Positions 13,277-13,279 of a DNA stretch of 13,279 bases are shown piece after piece (position 1 is the stretch's first letter; every line of letters begins with the position of its first letter). Under the pieces are notes generated by a model, which worked only from the letters and a program-made list of their open reading frames with translations, ran no database searches and was not told the DNA's origin. The stretch lies in assembly GCA_024277475.1 (NCBI GenBank), contig JAJRVC010000734.1, positions 1 to 13,279 of the forward strand, written 5' to 3'. Source of the stretch: Deltaproteobacteria bacterium. Its GTDB lineage: Bacteria > Desulfobacterota > Desulfobacteria > Desulfobacterales > JAFDCJ01. The position numbers and the translations under genes were made by a program.

Positions 13277-13279
13277 GCA

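Overview
The window has moderate GC content, AT-rich control regions and single genes or short operons on both strands. No rRNA, tRNA, insertion sequence or CRISPR array was seen. The gene set suggests a Gram-negative bacterium of the Desulfobacterota (Desulfobacteraceae-like). The clues are a PAS-HisKA protein with the leader MKPTYEELKNRVLELE, an SH3-and-anchor protein, an exosortase-type ATPase and a VPIPG/PEP-CTERM-type protein. This taxonomic guess is inference from family resemblance only.

Left part (1-4537): the 3' end of a RecD2-type helicase gene; a PAS-HisKA protein that has the phosphoacceptor histidine but no ATPase domain; a convergent DUF1178 zinc-site protein; a secreted and membrane-anchored SH3/coiled-coil protein; and a CorB/CorC-type CNNM-CBS membrane protein behind a good sigma70-like promoter.

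Middle part (4538-8940): on the minus strand lie an EpmA-like EF-P lysine ligase and, upstream of it, a two-gene unit. That unit is a hydantoinase/oxoprolinase-family ASKHA protein followed 14 bp later by a histone-deacetylase-fold amidohydrolase with an extra C-terminal four-cysteine zinc ribbon. Substrates cannot be read from the sequence.

Right part (8941-13279): a small hypothetical ORF; an ExeA/XrtA-type AAA ATPase fused through one membrane helix to an OmpA peptidoglycan-binding domain (minus strand); and, divergently across a 408-bp AT-rich control region with repeated TGTGAAAWTA half-sites, a 61-codon gene. That gene encodes little more than a signal peptide and an exosortase-type sorting signal. 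A hairpin, a transcribed-looking gap and a strong bidirectional terminator follow. An MFS transporter gene on the minus strand and a repeat-rich tail close the window.

The two most notable observations are the minimal exosortase-type substrate opposite the ATPase-OmpA fusion, and a hidden 7-bp periodicity. Five intergenic tracts with unrelated unit sequences all repeat with a period of seven bases.
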